Part shown: in pieces, positions 53,172 through 62,779 of the stretch | Layout of the letters: each line of letters starts with the position of its first letter | How positions within the stretch are numbered: the stretch's first letter is position 1 | NCBI GenBank assembly: GCA_022826805.1 | Contig: JAJDUH010000028.1 | Span: 21,623 to 85,622, forward strand | DNA: 64,000 bases | Direction of reading: 5' to 3' | Origin: Candidatus Poribacteria bacterium | GTDB lineage: Bacteria > Poribacteria > WGA-4E > WGA-3G | The notes under the pieces: generated by a model | Told to the model about the DNA's origin: nothing | What the model saw: only the letters and a program-made list of their open reading frames with translations | The model's database searches: none | Program-made: the position numbers and the translations under genes

Positions 53172-53192
53172 TGATAGCCGATAGCCGACAAC
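53172..53192. repeat. heptameric tandem repeat, site 5
   Basis: TGATAGC, CGATAGC, CGACAAC stand seven bases from the stop of the DUF4340 gene (53200). Confidence 0.6.
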
Positions 53193-53199
53193 CATTTAC

Positions 53200-55053
53200 T
53201 TACTGTTCAGGCATCCGAAGCAGGGCGAGCGTCGTTTTCAGTTTTGGAACGAGTTCAGCATTAAGCAAAAAAATTAAATCTGGCGCATGTTGAAGTCGGG
53301 CATAGAAATGTCCGGACGCCTCTGTTTTGCCAACTTGCAGGGTATATACTTTCTGATTCCGCAGTTCGATAGTAAGCTGCACGTGAGGATTATTAAAGCC
53401 CGTAGTATTATCCGTAAGGGCAGAAGTGTTCCCTATAAATGTGTCCGCCGTTAGATTATCAAGTTCATAGATGATAGCGTTTACTTCCGCATTGTTCGCC
53501 TCCTCTTTCACTGGGGCAGTGAGTCGCCAATTCGTTCCAAGACGTTGGCATGTAAAAGAATCTATATCCTCGCCCCGTAAAGTGAGTCGGATCGCGGCAT
53601 CAATATGAAAATTGAGAACCTGTTTATCTCGTAACCATGCTGCACCTAAGGCAATCTTGTCAATGAGAGCACGTTCAACGCGAGCAACTTGCGGTGAATA
53701 TTCAGATTTGACATAGACAGTTTCATCTTCCGCCGAATCTCCGATAAGCAGAATTACTGGCTTTTCTTCACCCCTTTGTGTGAAAGCGACCTTCATTGAC
53801 GGTGCTGCTAACCCGTATGACGCCAGGTTTCTGGCGGAAGATTCAACAAATGCGAAGGCTTCAAGTGAATCGACGCCAAAAAGCAGGTCGTCCACCGCTT
53901 TCGCGTCTGTCTTTATTTTCCCAGTCGGTGTTTGCAATTCCCATATATTATCATAGCCCTTTGTGCAGACAACATCTTCTTGCCCTCTGATTGAAATAGA
54001 AAAGCGATTTGTGGCGGTACGTTGAAAATCGATAACCCGTTTATCACGCAGGTCGAAAGCGGTTTTGTTGAGAAGAGGGTAGATGTCATCAGGAACAGTA
54101 TAGACGGATTCGTAATAAACATCTTTCACATAAACACGTTCTTGTTGTCCACTTTCCGGGGGAACTGTCGAACCGATGTTAAGTGTGTGGATAATATCTC
54201 TGTCTGTGAGTTTCACGCGGATACGCGGTTCATCTAATCCGTACTTTTCTAATTGGACTAAGGCTGTCGCGTTTGTGCCATCTGCTTCATAGGTTGACAC
54301 TTGGAATAAAAGCAGTTCCGAAAGAATCCTCTCAATTTCTTGAGCATCCGCTTTCGCTTTGATAGGTTGTGTAACGTACCATATATCATCTCGCTTTTCG
54401 CAGTTCACAGTCTTTGATTGAGAAGTCGAGACTACATCTCCATACATGAGTTGAATATTGGACACCGTTTCAGGATTGAACTGGACAACCGATCGCTCGC
54501 GGAGGTCAGTCGGTGACTTCGTCAGATCATCAAGCGCGCTGGACTCAATGAGAAAGACGTGTGCTTCCGATTTCTCTTTGATATAAACAGAATAGTTAAT
54601 CGCTTTTTTGCCGATTAGAAAAGTTACCGCCGGTGCCGTCCCATCCGTCCAAAGTGCAAGCGTTATGCTCGGTGTATTCAGTCCGTACTGGGTCAGTTCT
54701 GACACTTCAATGGTGTGTTTAACACGCTTGTTTAGAATATCATCTAACATTTGGTTCGTTTTTTCATTGTCTGCGTCTGCCTGAAACGGAACCTGTAACT
54801 GCCAGCTGCCCGATGCTTCTTTTACCAATTTTAGGTTTTGATATGCTGCGTCCGCAAACGAAATTTCCACCTGTTGGACGCTGTCTCGTTCTATATTGTA
54901 GACTTCGTGAATCGGAGATTTCTCGTCCGTCGATGCTGGGTCAGTCGATTCCTGAAAAAACAGGAAATACGCCCCAGCAATGCCTGCAAGCAGAATGATG
55001 ATGACAAGGGTTGTCCGAAAATTCACACGTTCTCTCCTTTGCGACGCTGCCAC
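53200..55053 (-). CDS. DUF4340 repeat protein of a Gld-type ABC cluster
   Basis: 617 residues. One N-terminal helix (RTTLVIIILLAGIAGAYFLFF) anchors three or more repeated beta units of DUF4340, each with a pattern like LNTPSITLALWTDG or YGLDEPRIRVKL and a following V-x-L-I-G-x-x-A. DUF4340 proteins accompany GldG-like transport proteins. Function unknown, probably extracytoplasmic scaffold. The start overlaps the GldG-like gene end by 31 bases. Confidence 0.82.
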   Translation of the reverse strand: MAASQRRERVNFRTTLVIIILLAGIAGAYFLFFQESTDPASTDEKSPIHEVYNIERDSVQQVEISFADAAYQNLKLVKEASGSWQLQVPFQADADNEKTNQMLDDILNKRVKHTIEVSELTQYGLNTPSITLALWTDGTAPAVTFLIGKKAINYSVYIKEKSEAHVFLIESSALDDLTKSPTDLRERSVVQFNPETVSNIQLMYGDVVSTSQSKTVNCEKRDDIWYVTQPIKAKADAQEIERILSELLLFQVSTYEADGTNATALVQLEKYGLDEPRIRVKLTDRDIIHTLNIGSTVPPESGQQERVYVKDVYYESVYTVPDDIYPLLNKTAFDLRDKRVIDFQRTATNRFSISIRGQEDVVCTKGYDNIWELQTPTGKIKTDAKAVDDLLFGVDSLEAFAFVESSARNLASYGLAAPSMKVAFTQRGEEKPVILLIGDSAEDETVYVKSEYSPQVARVERALIDKIALGAAWLRDKQVLNFHIDAAIRLTLRGEDIDSFTCQRLGTNWRLTAPVKEEANNAEVNAIIYELDNLTADTFIGNTSALTDNTTGFNNPHVQLTIELRNQKVYTLQVGKTEASGHFYARLQHAPDLIFLLNAELVPKLKTTLALLRMPEQ

Positions 55054-56621
55054 CAGACCATCAACCCACCAACAAAAACGATTAAGGGCATCAGAAAAAC
55101 AGATGTTATTTGCACCAAGCGGACATCTTGGACACGCATCTGACGCAACGCTTGTTGTTCTAAATCAATAGGTCGGATCGCGATGAGATCTTCCTCTAAT
55201 GTCAGCCAATTGATTGTGGCTAAAAAGAGGTCTCGATTTGCTTCTCGTAGCGCAGCATTCGCTGCAAAATCTGAATCTCCAAAAACGACGATCCGAGTTG
55301 GCGAGCGTGTGGTCCCCTCTTGATCATCATCGCTAACTTTTTTCTCAACTGCCACAGCGACGGATACAGGCGGCGGGGTATCCACGCCAGGGGTGTAGGT
55401 CAAGTCTCTACTAAAAGTGCCATCGGTGTCCCGCTCGGTTTCTCCCCAACTATCTTGTGCACCGCCGATGGTTTTCGCAAGGGATTTAACACTAAGGTTC
55501 GACCGACTCTGTTGGTGATTTGGTGTAACAGAACGGGTGCGTAGAAATGCTACCAAATCTCGCATTGAACGTGTGATCTCATGTAGTTCAAGTCCTGGCA
55601 CTGGAGCACTGGGGCCAAACAACGGAACAAACTGTATTTTGTCGATAACGAGATCGTTTCCTATAGTGATACCCCATTTCTTCATGAGTCGGACAAGACC
55701 ACTATTTGCGTCCTCTGCAGAGGTGAGCGATGGATCTAACATAAGGAGCAATTTTCCGTCGCGCGCTAAGTATGCCGTCACTATATCAAGTTCATGGCGC
55801 GACAAAATACTTTTCGGACCAGCAATGACAAGCACTTCACAATCCGCCGGAATGTCCGGTTCCACCAAGAGTGAGAGACTGAATGCAGCATAATTCTGAT
55901 TCTCCAACTCGGCTCGCACGCCGCTGTACCCCTCGTTATTGAAATCTTCGATCTCATGTTCATTATGACCGACAAGGAAGTAAATCTTTTTCGTTTCGTC
56001 TTGAATAAGTTTCAGGATCGCACTCGTGAATTTCTGTTCCTCGATCGTCGTTACCTTTTCGTGCCGTGTGTCACTTTCAAAGACTATCGTTCCATCTACC
56101 CGAATATTATACTTATTGGCAAGAACTTGGTCAATATATGGATCAGCGTAAGAGACGGTCACAAATGCAGTTTCACGCTGATACAATTCTAATATATCTT
56201 TGGCACGTTGCTGATTTTGGGCAGATACGTTTTGTCCCAAAAATGCGGTGATGCGGATATCTTTGTCAACAGATTCGAGGATTTTGCGACTCTGTTCCGA
56301 TAGGGTGTACAATTTATTAATCGTGATGTCTACCCTTTTGTCAAGACGCTGTGCAATAATAGCATTTACGAAGACTGCAATACCAATAACACCGACGATA
56401 CTCAATGCAACGTTCGCACCATAACGTGCTTGACGACTTACAAAAAAGTCGATCATCTCTGAAAATCGTAGGCGAGCAAATATAGCGAGCGAGACGAGCG
56501 CAAGCAGTAAACAGATCCAAAAGGCAAGTCGTGCTTGGAAGATCCAGTTTGCGATAGCAACAAAGGTAAAAATTAATGTCAACAGTCCAAAGAGTGGACC
56601 TGTAATGTTTCTGTTACCCAT
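55023..56621 (-). CDS. GldG-like ABC transport accessory protein
   Basis: 532 residues. N-terminal helices (LIFTFVAIANWIFQARLAFW; VALSIVGVIGIAVFVNAIIA here shortened) are followed by a periplasmic GldG domain: KLYTLSEQSRKILESV, ITAFLGQNVS, KKIYFLVGHNEHEI and LLMLDPSLTSAEDA. A final helix anchors the C-terminus. It pairs with the permease three bases upstream. No ABC ATPase gene is present in this cluster. Confidence 0.85.
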   Translation of the reverse strand: MGNRNITGPLFGLLTLIFTFVAIANWIFQARLAFWICLLLALVSLAIFARLRFSEMIDFFVSRQARYGANVALSIVGVIGIAVFVNAIIAQRLDKRVDITINKLYTLSEQSRKILESVDKDIRITAFLGQNVSAQNQQRAKDILELYQRETAFVTVSYADPYIDQVLANKYNIRVDGTIVFESDTRHEKVTTIEEQKFTSAILKLIQDETKKIYFLVGHNEHEIEDFNNEGYSGVRAELENQNYAAFSLSLLVEPDIPADCEVLVIAGPKSILSRHELDIVTAYLARDGKLLLMLDPSLTSAEDANSGLVRLMKKWGITIGNDLVIDKIQFVPLFGPSAPVPGLELHEITRSMRDLVAFLRTRSVTPNHQQSRSNLSVKSLAKTIGGAQDSWGETERDTDGTFSRDLTYTPGVDTPPPVSVAVAVEKKVSDDDQEGTTRSPTRIVVFGDSDFAANAALREANRDLFLATINWLTLEEDLIAIRPIDLEQQALRQMRVQDVRLVQITSVFLMPLIVFVGGLMVWWQRRKGENV

Positions 56622-56624
56622 GCT

Positions 56625-57350
56625 CTACCTCCATTTTGATGACTCAATGGACTTGAAAGTCGCAAACAGACAGACGCATGTGAAACTAACGTAGTAGACG
56701 ACGTCTTTGAGAAAGATAACTCCGCGCCCAAAATCGTAATAGTGTTCAGATAGGGACAGATAGCTCAGGAATTTGCCGATTGAACCGCCGCGAGCTGAAA
56801 GCGCACCGATTACCCAAAGCGTGATCAAAACGCCGAAACTTGTTAATGCTGCAACGAGTTGATTTTTGCACATTGATGACATGAGCAGACCCAGGGCAAG
56901 GAAGGCGGAACTAATCAAGATAATGCCGAGGTAACCGCTTAACAAAGGACCCACGTCCATGTGCCCGAAGTGCTGTGCGAGTAACGGAAACAAGAGCGTC
57001 AAAGCAAGCATGATAAACACAAGTATACAACTCGCGAGAAATTTGCCGAGAACTACCTGTCCATCTGTGATTGGGGAGGTAAGAAGGAGTTCAATGGTGC
57101 CCGATTTCCGTTCTTCGGCGAAAAGCTTCATCGTCAGTACCGGTGTAAAGAAAAGGAGGATGATAGCCATATTTCCGAAGAGCGTCTGCATCACATCTGC
57201 ACCCGTGCCACCCATGTTACTCGTGCTGATTAGCAGAATAGAGAAAAGAAAACCCGAAATCGCTGTGAAGACAAAACAGACGAAGTAGGCGATCGGAGAG
57301 ACAAAATAGGTGTAGAGTTCTTTTGTACAAACGGCAAGAATATTTCTCAT
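56625..57350 (-). CDS. GldF-like ABC permease
   Basis: 241 residues from the ATG at 57350 (MRNILAVCTKELYTYFVSPIAYF); the longer frame to 57383 would read through the hairpin repeat and is disfavoured. Six helices including SAFLALGLLMSSMCKNQLVAALTSFG and the ABC2-type signature KLFAEERKSGTIELLLTSPITDGQVVLGKF (shortened). The stop lies three bases from the GldG-like start. The expected GldA-type ATPase is missing. Confidence 0.87.
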   Translation of the reverse strand: MRNILAVCTKELYTYFVSPIAYFVCFVFTAISGFLFSILLISTSNMGGTGADVMQTLFGNMAIILLFFTPVLTMKLFAEERKSGTIELLLTSPITDGQVVLGKFLASCILVFIMLALTLLFPLLAQHFGHMDVGPLLSGYLGIILISSAFLALGLLMSSMCKNQLVAALTSFGVLITLWVIGALSARGGSIGKFLSYLSLSEHYYDFGRGVIFLKDVVYYVSFTCVCLFATFKSIESSKWR

Positions 57351-57391
57351 CGAATTCTTCGGTGTGGAAATCCCTGAATTCATTCAGGGGA
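57348..57391. repeat. hairpin leader repeat, copy B
   Basis: CATCGAATTCTTCGGTGTGG, AAATC and the stem CCCTGAATTCATTCAGGG match copy A at 17395, with a two-base insertion. Read on the minus strand it ends in the CGATGA that includes the GldF-like start codon. On the plus strand it is followed by AATTTTTTTA and could act as a terminator. Confidence 0.7.
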
Positions 57392-57429
57392 ATTTTTTTA
57401 TTCTTTAATCTCCAAATTTCCAATTTCTT

Positions 57430-58173
57430 TTAAAGGCATCTAACGAATTGCTGCCTGACTTTTCCAACAAAGAAAGGACCGAGCGATTCAATATATTTCG
57501 TAGTCTGCTCTGTTTGTCGCATGTCCTGTATGAGCCGTGATAACGGGTACAATTCAGGACCAACTAACCCGATAACGAATTCATTGTCGTTCGTATCTAA
57601 CCCGAAGCAGGCGAGACGGATATCACTGGCATACCCACTGGCGGCGTAACTCCGTCCAAGCATCGCGTGTTCCCCTAAAATTCTGCCGCGTTCGCGTTGT
57701 TCAAGGCGATAGAATTCAGGTTTTCGGCGCAGTGGATACCAAATTGCCCATGGGAAATCGGCATTAAGAACATTTTGGCGCGGTCTGTTGATCAACCACT
57801 CCTCCAAATTGGGTTCTCTGCCGCTTGAATATGTGCGACCGATCATCGTCATTTCTGGACGATATAAGAGATTAGGCGTCTCTCGTGTTTTGAGCAGTAG
57901 TGCGCGTGATTCTGTCATCAATTCTGTCGGATTCTCTGCAACAAAAAGCACACCAACACCTCTTGGATGGTTCAAATCGTCGTATAAGACCGCATTTAAA
58001 CGACCCTTTGCGAGCGTTTCAATAATCAGTTTAGGGTTCAGGCAGTCCGCAAAGACATGCAGTTGAAAAAACAGCCGCTGGTCGCTGAACTGCGGTTCAC
58101 CATCGATCGGCGCGCCGGTTTCTCGGATATCTATCGGTTCGGGAGGTGAAGGTCTCGTTTGGTCAGTACGCAT
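57430..58173 (-). CDS. chlorite-dismutase/HemQ-like protein
   Basis: About 248 residues from the ATG at 58173; the start at 58245 would overlap the ClpX-like gene. The C-terminal half has FPWAIWYPLRRKPEFY, GRILGEHAMLGRSYAAS with the heme-axial His, FGLDTNDNEFVIGLV and IESLGPFFVGKV, all typical of the family. HemQ decarboxylates coproheme in many Gram-positive and other bacteria. The N-terminal domain is degenerate, as in HemQ. Heme synthesis is the likely role. Confidence 0.8.
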   Translation of the reverse strand: MRTDQTRPSPPEPIDIRETGAPIDGEPQFSDQRLFFQLHVFADCLNPKLIIETLAKGRLNAVLYDDLNHPRGVGVLFVAENPTELMTESRALLLKTRETPNLLYRPEMTMIGRTYSSGREPNLEEWLINRPRQNVLNADFPWAIWYPLRRKPEFYRLEQRERGRILGEHAMLGRSYAASGYASDIRLACFGLDTNDNEFVIGLVGPELYPLSRLIQDMRQTEQTTKYIESLGPFFVGKVRQQFVRCL

Positions 58174-58211
58174 ATTTTTGTCGCTGGGTTTTCTCTTATG
58201 GTTCAGGCTGT

Positions 58212-59777
58212 TTAACGTTTTGTGGTGTACGATTCGCGAATCCATTCTTCAAGGAGTTGATCAGGGGTTTCCACGACTGCCTTTGGAAAGGTAAATGCAA
58301 ATTGTCCAGTGTTCTGTTTGATAAGGTTCAGACCGTGCTGGTAGCTTTCAAGGAGTTCATCGCATATCTGCTGTGTCGGTTTTTCAGCTGCGATCGCACG
58401 TTCGCAAATGAGATCGGTTGCTTCATCATCAAACCGAATTTGCAATTGGTGCTTTGCATAAAACTGTGCTTCATACCGTCGAATCTGCTCACGTATCACC
58501 ATATTCCGGTTATGGTCAGCATCCGCGATTATGTGCTTTAGTTCGGCGTCGGGGGCATCGACAACCTCAGCAGTGACAACAAATTCGCTGACACCTGTGG
58601 ACGGAAGTTCAAACTTATAGTCGCGCAGCACTTTTTCACAGACTGTCATTAAGGCACGTGCGCCTGTTTTCTGCTCAATAGCTTTCTCGGCAATTCGGCG
58701 TAATCCGCTGTCTGCAAACAGAACCGTGATACCATACGCTTGAAAAGCGCTTTCGTATTGTCTGATAATGGAGCCTTCGGAGTGTTTCAGAATGTGGAAT
58801 AGATCATCTACGCCAAGTTCTGTGCAGACCACGTGCACCGGAAGGCGTCCAATGAATTCAGGCTCAAAGCCGAAATCAATAAAATCCCGCGGTGTGACAT
58901 GCTCAAAATAGTCTGCCGCATCATCGCTTTGACTGACGACATCGGCATTGAACCCGATTCTGCTTTGATGCATCCGCTTCTTGATAATTTTCTCCATACC
59001 AGTGAACGCACCGCTGATAATAAAGAGGATGTGACGAGTGTTGATAACCTCTTTATCCACCTTTCCGCTTTTCTGAAACTCCATTGCAGCACGCATCTGC
59101 GAAGCGACATCGTTTCCAGCGCGTAAGTCCACTTCGGTCTCCTCCATCAATTTGAGGAGACCGATCTGGACGCCACGTCCACTGACATCGCGTCCCATGA
59201 TGTTCGGAGGGGTTGCGATCTTATCCGCCTCATCAAGATAGATGATACCGTATTGTGCCAATTCAAGGTTGTCTTCAGCTTGTGCTACCAACTCACGAAT
59301 TAAATCATCTACATTCGCACCGACGTAACCCGTTTCGCTGAATCGAGTTGCATCAGCTTTGACAAACGGTACACCGATGAGTTTAGCGACGTGTCGGATG
59401 AGATACGTTTTACCAACGCCAGTTGGACCGAGCATAACAATGTTCTGTTTTGAGTAGTCCGTGTCGGCGGCACTTGGATTTTCGTGGCATTCCCGGACGT
59501 GGTTGTAGTGGTCACAGACAGCGATAGCGAGTGCCTTCTTTGCTTCGTCCTGCTTAATGACGTACCGATCAAGGTATTTCTTGATTTCCTTCGGCTTTAG
59601 GTCAAACTTCAAATCGAAAGTCTTTTGCGGCTCAGGTTCCTCAGTTTGTGCCTCCGGTGTTGGTTGGTTCGCAGTCGCGTTAATCACGCGAACATTGCCG
59701 CCGTACTTCCGTTGCACGAATTCTTGAAATTCTTGTTCAATTTCTTCAGGAGTGGGTATTTTCTTATTTGTATTCAT
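58212..59777 (-). CDS. ClpX-like AAA+ unfoldase without zinc domain
   Basis: 521 residues. The N-terminal ~60 residues are acidic/Gln-rich and lack the ClpX zinc-binding cysteines. The AAA core has GPTGVGKTYLI, the pore loop GYVGANVDD, Walker B GIIYLDEADK, the RDVSGRGVQIGLLKLME sensor region and GFEPEFIGRLPVHV. SRIGFNAD gives an IGF tripeptide like the ClpP-docking loop. A ~110-residue C-terminal extension (ADHNRNMVIREQIRRYE ...) is not in standard ClpX. No clpP gene is adjacent. Confidence 0.85.
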   Translation of the reverse strand: MNTNKKIPTPEEIEQEFQEFVQRKYGGNVRVINATANQPTPEAQTEEPEPQKTFDLKFDLKPKEIKKYLDRYVIKQDEAKKALAIAVCDHYNHVRECHENPSAADTDYSKQNIVMLGPTGVGKTYLIRHVAKLIGVPFVKADATRFSETGYVGANVDDLIRELVAQAEDNLELAQYGIIYLDEADKIATPPNIMGRDVSGRGVQIGLLKLMEETEVDLRAGNDVASQMRAAMEFQKSGKVDKEVINTRHILFIISGAFTGMEKIIKKRMHQSRIGFNADVVSQSDDAADYFEHVTPRDFIDFGFEPEFIGRLPVHVVCTELGVDDLFHILKHSEGSIIRQYESAFQAYGITVLFADSGLRRIAEKAIEQKTGARALMTVCEKVLRDYKFELPSTGVSEFVVTAEVVDAPDAELKHIIADADHNRNMVIREQIRRYEAQFYAKHQLQIRFDDEATDLICERAIAAEKPTQQICDELLESYQHGLNLIKQNTGQFAFTFPKAVVETPDQLLEEWIRESYTTKR

Positions 59778-59795
59778 GGCTTTAGGTCTCTTTTA

Positions 59796-60830
59796 TTACG
59801 ATGTTGTCCCTGTCAGTTCACGACGCACAATCTCAGTACCCGCTACCATCGATTTTAATTTGGCAGCAGCAGCCCATCGCGCTGTTTGGCTAAAACCGCA
59901 ATCTGGTGTAATAGCAAGTTTTTCAGGACGGACATGTTCGAGTGATTCACGAAGGAGCACAGCAACATCTTCTGGTGTTTCTACGTAGTAGTTCTTTACA
60001 TCGATTAACCCCACGGCGAGCTCTTTGTCGTTTGGAAACTCACTCCATAGGGTGATTTCTGCCATTTCTCGGTTAGCAAACTCAAGTGCAAGTTGATCGA
60101 AATCCGCTTCGAGGATATGTGGAAAGAGCGGACGATATGAACGCTTGCCGACTGCCCGACCGCGGTAGTTACCGAAACAGATATGCAGTCCAATTTTAGC
60201 CGACACACCTTCAATCGTATGGTTGAACAACTTCACAAATTCCAGAGGTCGATCTGGATAAACCGCATAAGAAGGCTCGTCGAGTTGGATGAATTCTGCC
60301 CCTGCAGCAGCAAGCTTCCGTAGTTCTGTATTAATAATCTCCGCACAGGCATAGGCGACTTCAAGGCGTTCCTTATAGATACCTCCTGTCTGAATACGTC
60401 CAGAAAGCGTGAACGGACCCGGACATGTTACCTTAAGGGGTTTCGCCGTTTCGTTTTTCGCGAATTCAAATTCCGCGAGGATACCGAGTCCATCAGGTGC
60501 TACAAGTGGAACAGACGGTACCCATTTACCACGTTGATCGTGTCCATCCGGTCCTTGTGTCCTTGGTGCTGGCAGCTGTTCTAATCCGGTCAGCCGTTCA
60601 TAGAAACCGAGCACGAAGTCCTGTCGGCGCATCTCACCTTCTGTGATAATGTCAACGCCAGCGCGCTCTTGATCAGCAATCGCTGTGCGAACTGCATCAT
60701 CAAAGGTTTCGTTGATGTCGGTTTCACCGAGTTCCCCGCGCCCGATTGCTTCTAACGTTACACACAACCAGCTCGGCGGGGCATAACTTCCGATAGTACT
60801 GGTAGGTATCAATATATCTGTCTCGTTCAT
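59796..60830 (-). CDS. MetE-core-like methionine synthase family protein
   Basis: About 344 residues from the ATG at 60830, which follows AGAGGCTT. It corresponds to the C-terminal, zinc-containing barrel of cobalamin-independent methionine synthase: STIGSYAPP, TEGEMRRQDFV, FIQLDEPSYAVYP, GLHICFGN (zinc His and Cys) and ITPDCGFSQTARW (zinc Cys). The N-terminal half of classical MetE is absent, as in archaeal core enzymes. It may methylate homocysteine or a related thiol. Translational spacing with the LarA-like gene is 45 bases. Confidence 0.84.
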   Translation of the reverse strand: MNETDILIPTSTIGSYAPPSWLCVTLEAIGRGELGETDINETFDDAVRTAIADQERAGVDIITEGEMRRQDFVLGFYERLTGLEQLPAPRTQGPDGHDQRGKWVPSVPLVAPDGLGILAEFEFAKNETAKPLKVTCPGPFTLSGRIQTGGIYKERLEVAYACAEIINTELRKLAAAGAEFIQLDEPSYAVYPDRPLEFVKLFNHTIEGVSAKIGLHICFGNYRGRAVGKRSYRPLFPHILEADFDQLALEFANREMAEITLWSEFPNDKELAVGLIDVKNYYVETPEDVAVLLRESLEHVRPEKLAITPDCGFSQTARWAAAAKLKSMVAGTEIVRRELTGTTS

Positions 60831-60875
60831 AAGCCTCTTCTGTTTTTTATGCGCTCGCAAATTCAAACTGGCGTA

Positions 60876-62426
60876 CTACCCCCCAACATTCGCATAGAAA
60901 AATGGAGGCATCGTCAAGGCAACCACATCATCTTCCCCTGAGATTTCGCGCGCCATCGCAAGCGCATCGTCTAAGTTCTTCGCCCAATCAACACCCAAGC
61001 GTTGTGCCACCCGCGGTTCCTTTGGACCCACAAGAATTACCTTCGCAAGATATTTCAGCGGATACGTCGCCCAATACCAGACAGTGAACGGATGGAAACC
61101 GTGGTGAGCAAATCGATCCCGATAGCATTCAATCAAATACGGATCCTTCGCGTATTTTTCTTGAAACTTCTGCTGCATTTCAAATGGCTCTGTTGTATCA
61201 GCAAGCACCTCATCATAAAACATCTTATAGGCAACGTGATACTCCTCATGAAAAATCTCATACGTCGGGTTCATGATGATAACAACACCATTCTTTTTGA
61301 TGATGGGTTTGTTATAGAACCAGTTGAAAACGTAGCCTAGGATGTCGCTTACCACCAACACAGGATTGATACGGGCATCAACGGCATAAGGACTCATATC
61401 GGGCAATCCAAACACCAGCGTGCTGAACTGGCGTGGAATGTCTACCGTCAACTGCTCCTTCATTGATGCCAATGTTCTCGCGTGAACAGCATCAATATCA
61501 CCTGCGTTAATCTGTATCGGCTCGTAGTCCGTCCGCACACTCTTAAGAATCGAATAACGCGCCGATTCAGGCAAAAGGGACAAAGTTGCCGGTGTGAAGG
61601 TTTTCACAACTCGCTCTGCGATGTTGCAATCGCTATTCGCTTTTCCAACGTAGCGGAGATGGAATGGATAGATCGCACCGTTCATCGCCGCTTCGAGAAC
61701 CAAGATAGGCGTCTCTTTCTGAATAAGACGGCTCATCCGTTCGATACAGGCGTGCATGTGTGAGCCTTCCGGTTGCATCACGTGCGGACTCTCCGAAGTC
61801 ATGTGTGGTGAGTGATGCGGCGCGATAGAGTTATACGTGCCGAGCCCCACCGCTACAGACTTATGCCCGCCGTTGAGCGGAATCTGTATCATATCCACAT
61901 AAATCACCAAATCGGACTCAAGTACTGCCTTATCCGTTTCAACTGTTTCGTCCTTTTCCGTCTTCCCCACGTAAGCAATCTGATCGGCGTCTTCCGCATC
62001 AAAGTTTCGGAGTTGATCAGGATAGAACTCGTCCATAATATCTTTTCCAAGCATATAGGCGAGTTCATGCTCCTTCATTTTACGGTGCAGTGCCACCGCA
62101 CACATTAGTTGAATGTTCTTTTTTTCCACACCGTACCCGTCCAGCATCTTCAGGAGCGTTTCAATCATAATCTGCCGCAAATCCGGTTTTTTGGTAGCTG
62201 GAAAAGGTTGGCAGTTATCGTCAAAGAGAATGAGCACTTTTGAGTTGCTGTCAACGAGTTCACGCAGCGGCGGCATCTCAAGTGGATTTTCAAAAGCGCG
62301 CTGTGTATGTTCGCTGAGGGCGTCACGCTTAATTCCCGGCAGTGGTGGCTTGGCGTAATATACCTCTGAATTGCCGGGTAGTTTCGCGTTGATGAGGTGG
62401 TTTCCGAAGTAGGTGAAGTATTTCAT
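60876..62426 (-). CDS. LarA-like lactate racemase domain protein
   Basis: 516 residues. Lactate-racemase-type features include ILFDDNCQPFPATKKPDL, CAVALHRKMKEHEL (His-Arg pair), DLVIYVDMIQIPLNGGHKSVAVGLGT (shortened) and SPHVMQPEGSHMHACIERM. The length matches DUF2088/LarA relatives with a larger C-terminal domain. The family often racemises or epimerises hydroxy acids using a nickel-pincer cofactor made by LarBCE, which are not in the window. The substrate is unknown. It leads the MetE-core, ClpX-like, HemQ-like run. Confidence 0.82.
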   Translation of the reverse strand: MKYFTYFGNHLINAKLPGNSEVYYAKPPLPGIKRDALSEHTQRAFENPLEMPPLRELVDSNSKVLILFDDNCQPFPATKKPDLRQIMIETLLKMLDGYGVEKKNIQLMCAVALHRKMKEHELAYMLGKDIMDEFYPDQLRNFDAEDADQIAYVGKTEKDETVETDKAVLESDLVIYVDMIQIPLNGGHKSVAVGLGTYNSIAPHHSPHMTSESPHVMQPEGSHMHACIERMSRLIQKETPILVLEAAMNGAIYPFHLRYVGKANSDCNIAERVVKTFTPATLSLLPESARYSILKSVRTDYEPIQINAGDIDAVHARTLASMKEQLTVDIPRQFSTLVFGLPDMSPYAVDARINPVLVVSDILGYVFNWFYNKPIIKKNGVVIIMNPTYEIFHEEYHVAYKMFYDEVLADTTEPFEMQQKFQEKYAKDPYLIECYRDRFAHHGFHPFTVWYWATYPLKYLAKVILVGPKEPRVAQRLGVDWAKNLDDALAMAREISGEDDVVALTMPPFFYANVGG

Positions 62427-62650
62427 TAAGTGCGTTAACTTATTTCACGGGACAGTTTTAATTCATCTCCGGGCAGATTTCTAATTTTAACCTATTTTAG
62501 CATAGTTTATGGACAGATTACAAGTTTTTTGTGGAATTACAGAGTCATGTGGTGGTTTATTTTTTAGTTTCCAGGTAGGAAGGTAAGTTTGCCAAAGCGT
62601 CTCTCTGACCCGTTTCCAAGGTGGGCGTTTTTCAGTTGGATAGATAATAG
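62427..62650. other. 224-base gap
   Basis: No gene or clear repeat is visible between the LarA-like start and the methyltransferase stub. Confidence 0.5.
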
Positions 62651-62779
62651 TCATCCTTTCTCCTTCCTTTTAAAGAGTGTGTAGGCGACATATTCATGTG
62701 TCGACGCAGATGGACGAAGGTTTCCACCATTCATCTCGCGTAGGATTGCAAGATTATCACCGAAGTGGAGTTTGTTCAT
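62651..62779 (-). pseudogene. DNA methyltransferase N-terminal stub 1
   Basis: 42 codons reading MNKLHFGDNLAILREMNGGN and then an unrelated tail with a stop. The opening matches the usual start of beta/alpha-class adenine methyltransferases (KLYFGDNLEILREM). The catalytic domain is missing. The ATG overlaps the stop of the 76-residue gene as ATGA, as in a coupled operon. Confidence 0.55.

Noticed and set aside
57430..58245. Longer HemQ-like start at 58245
   Set aside because: It would overlap the ClpX-like gene by 34 bases and adds a non-conserved lead, so the ATG at 58173 is preferred.
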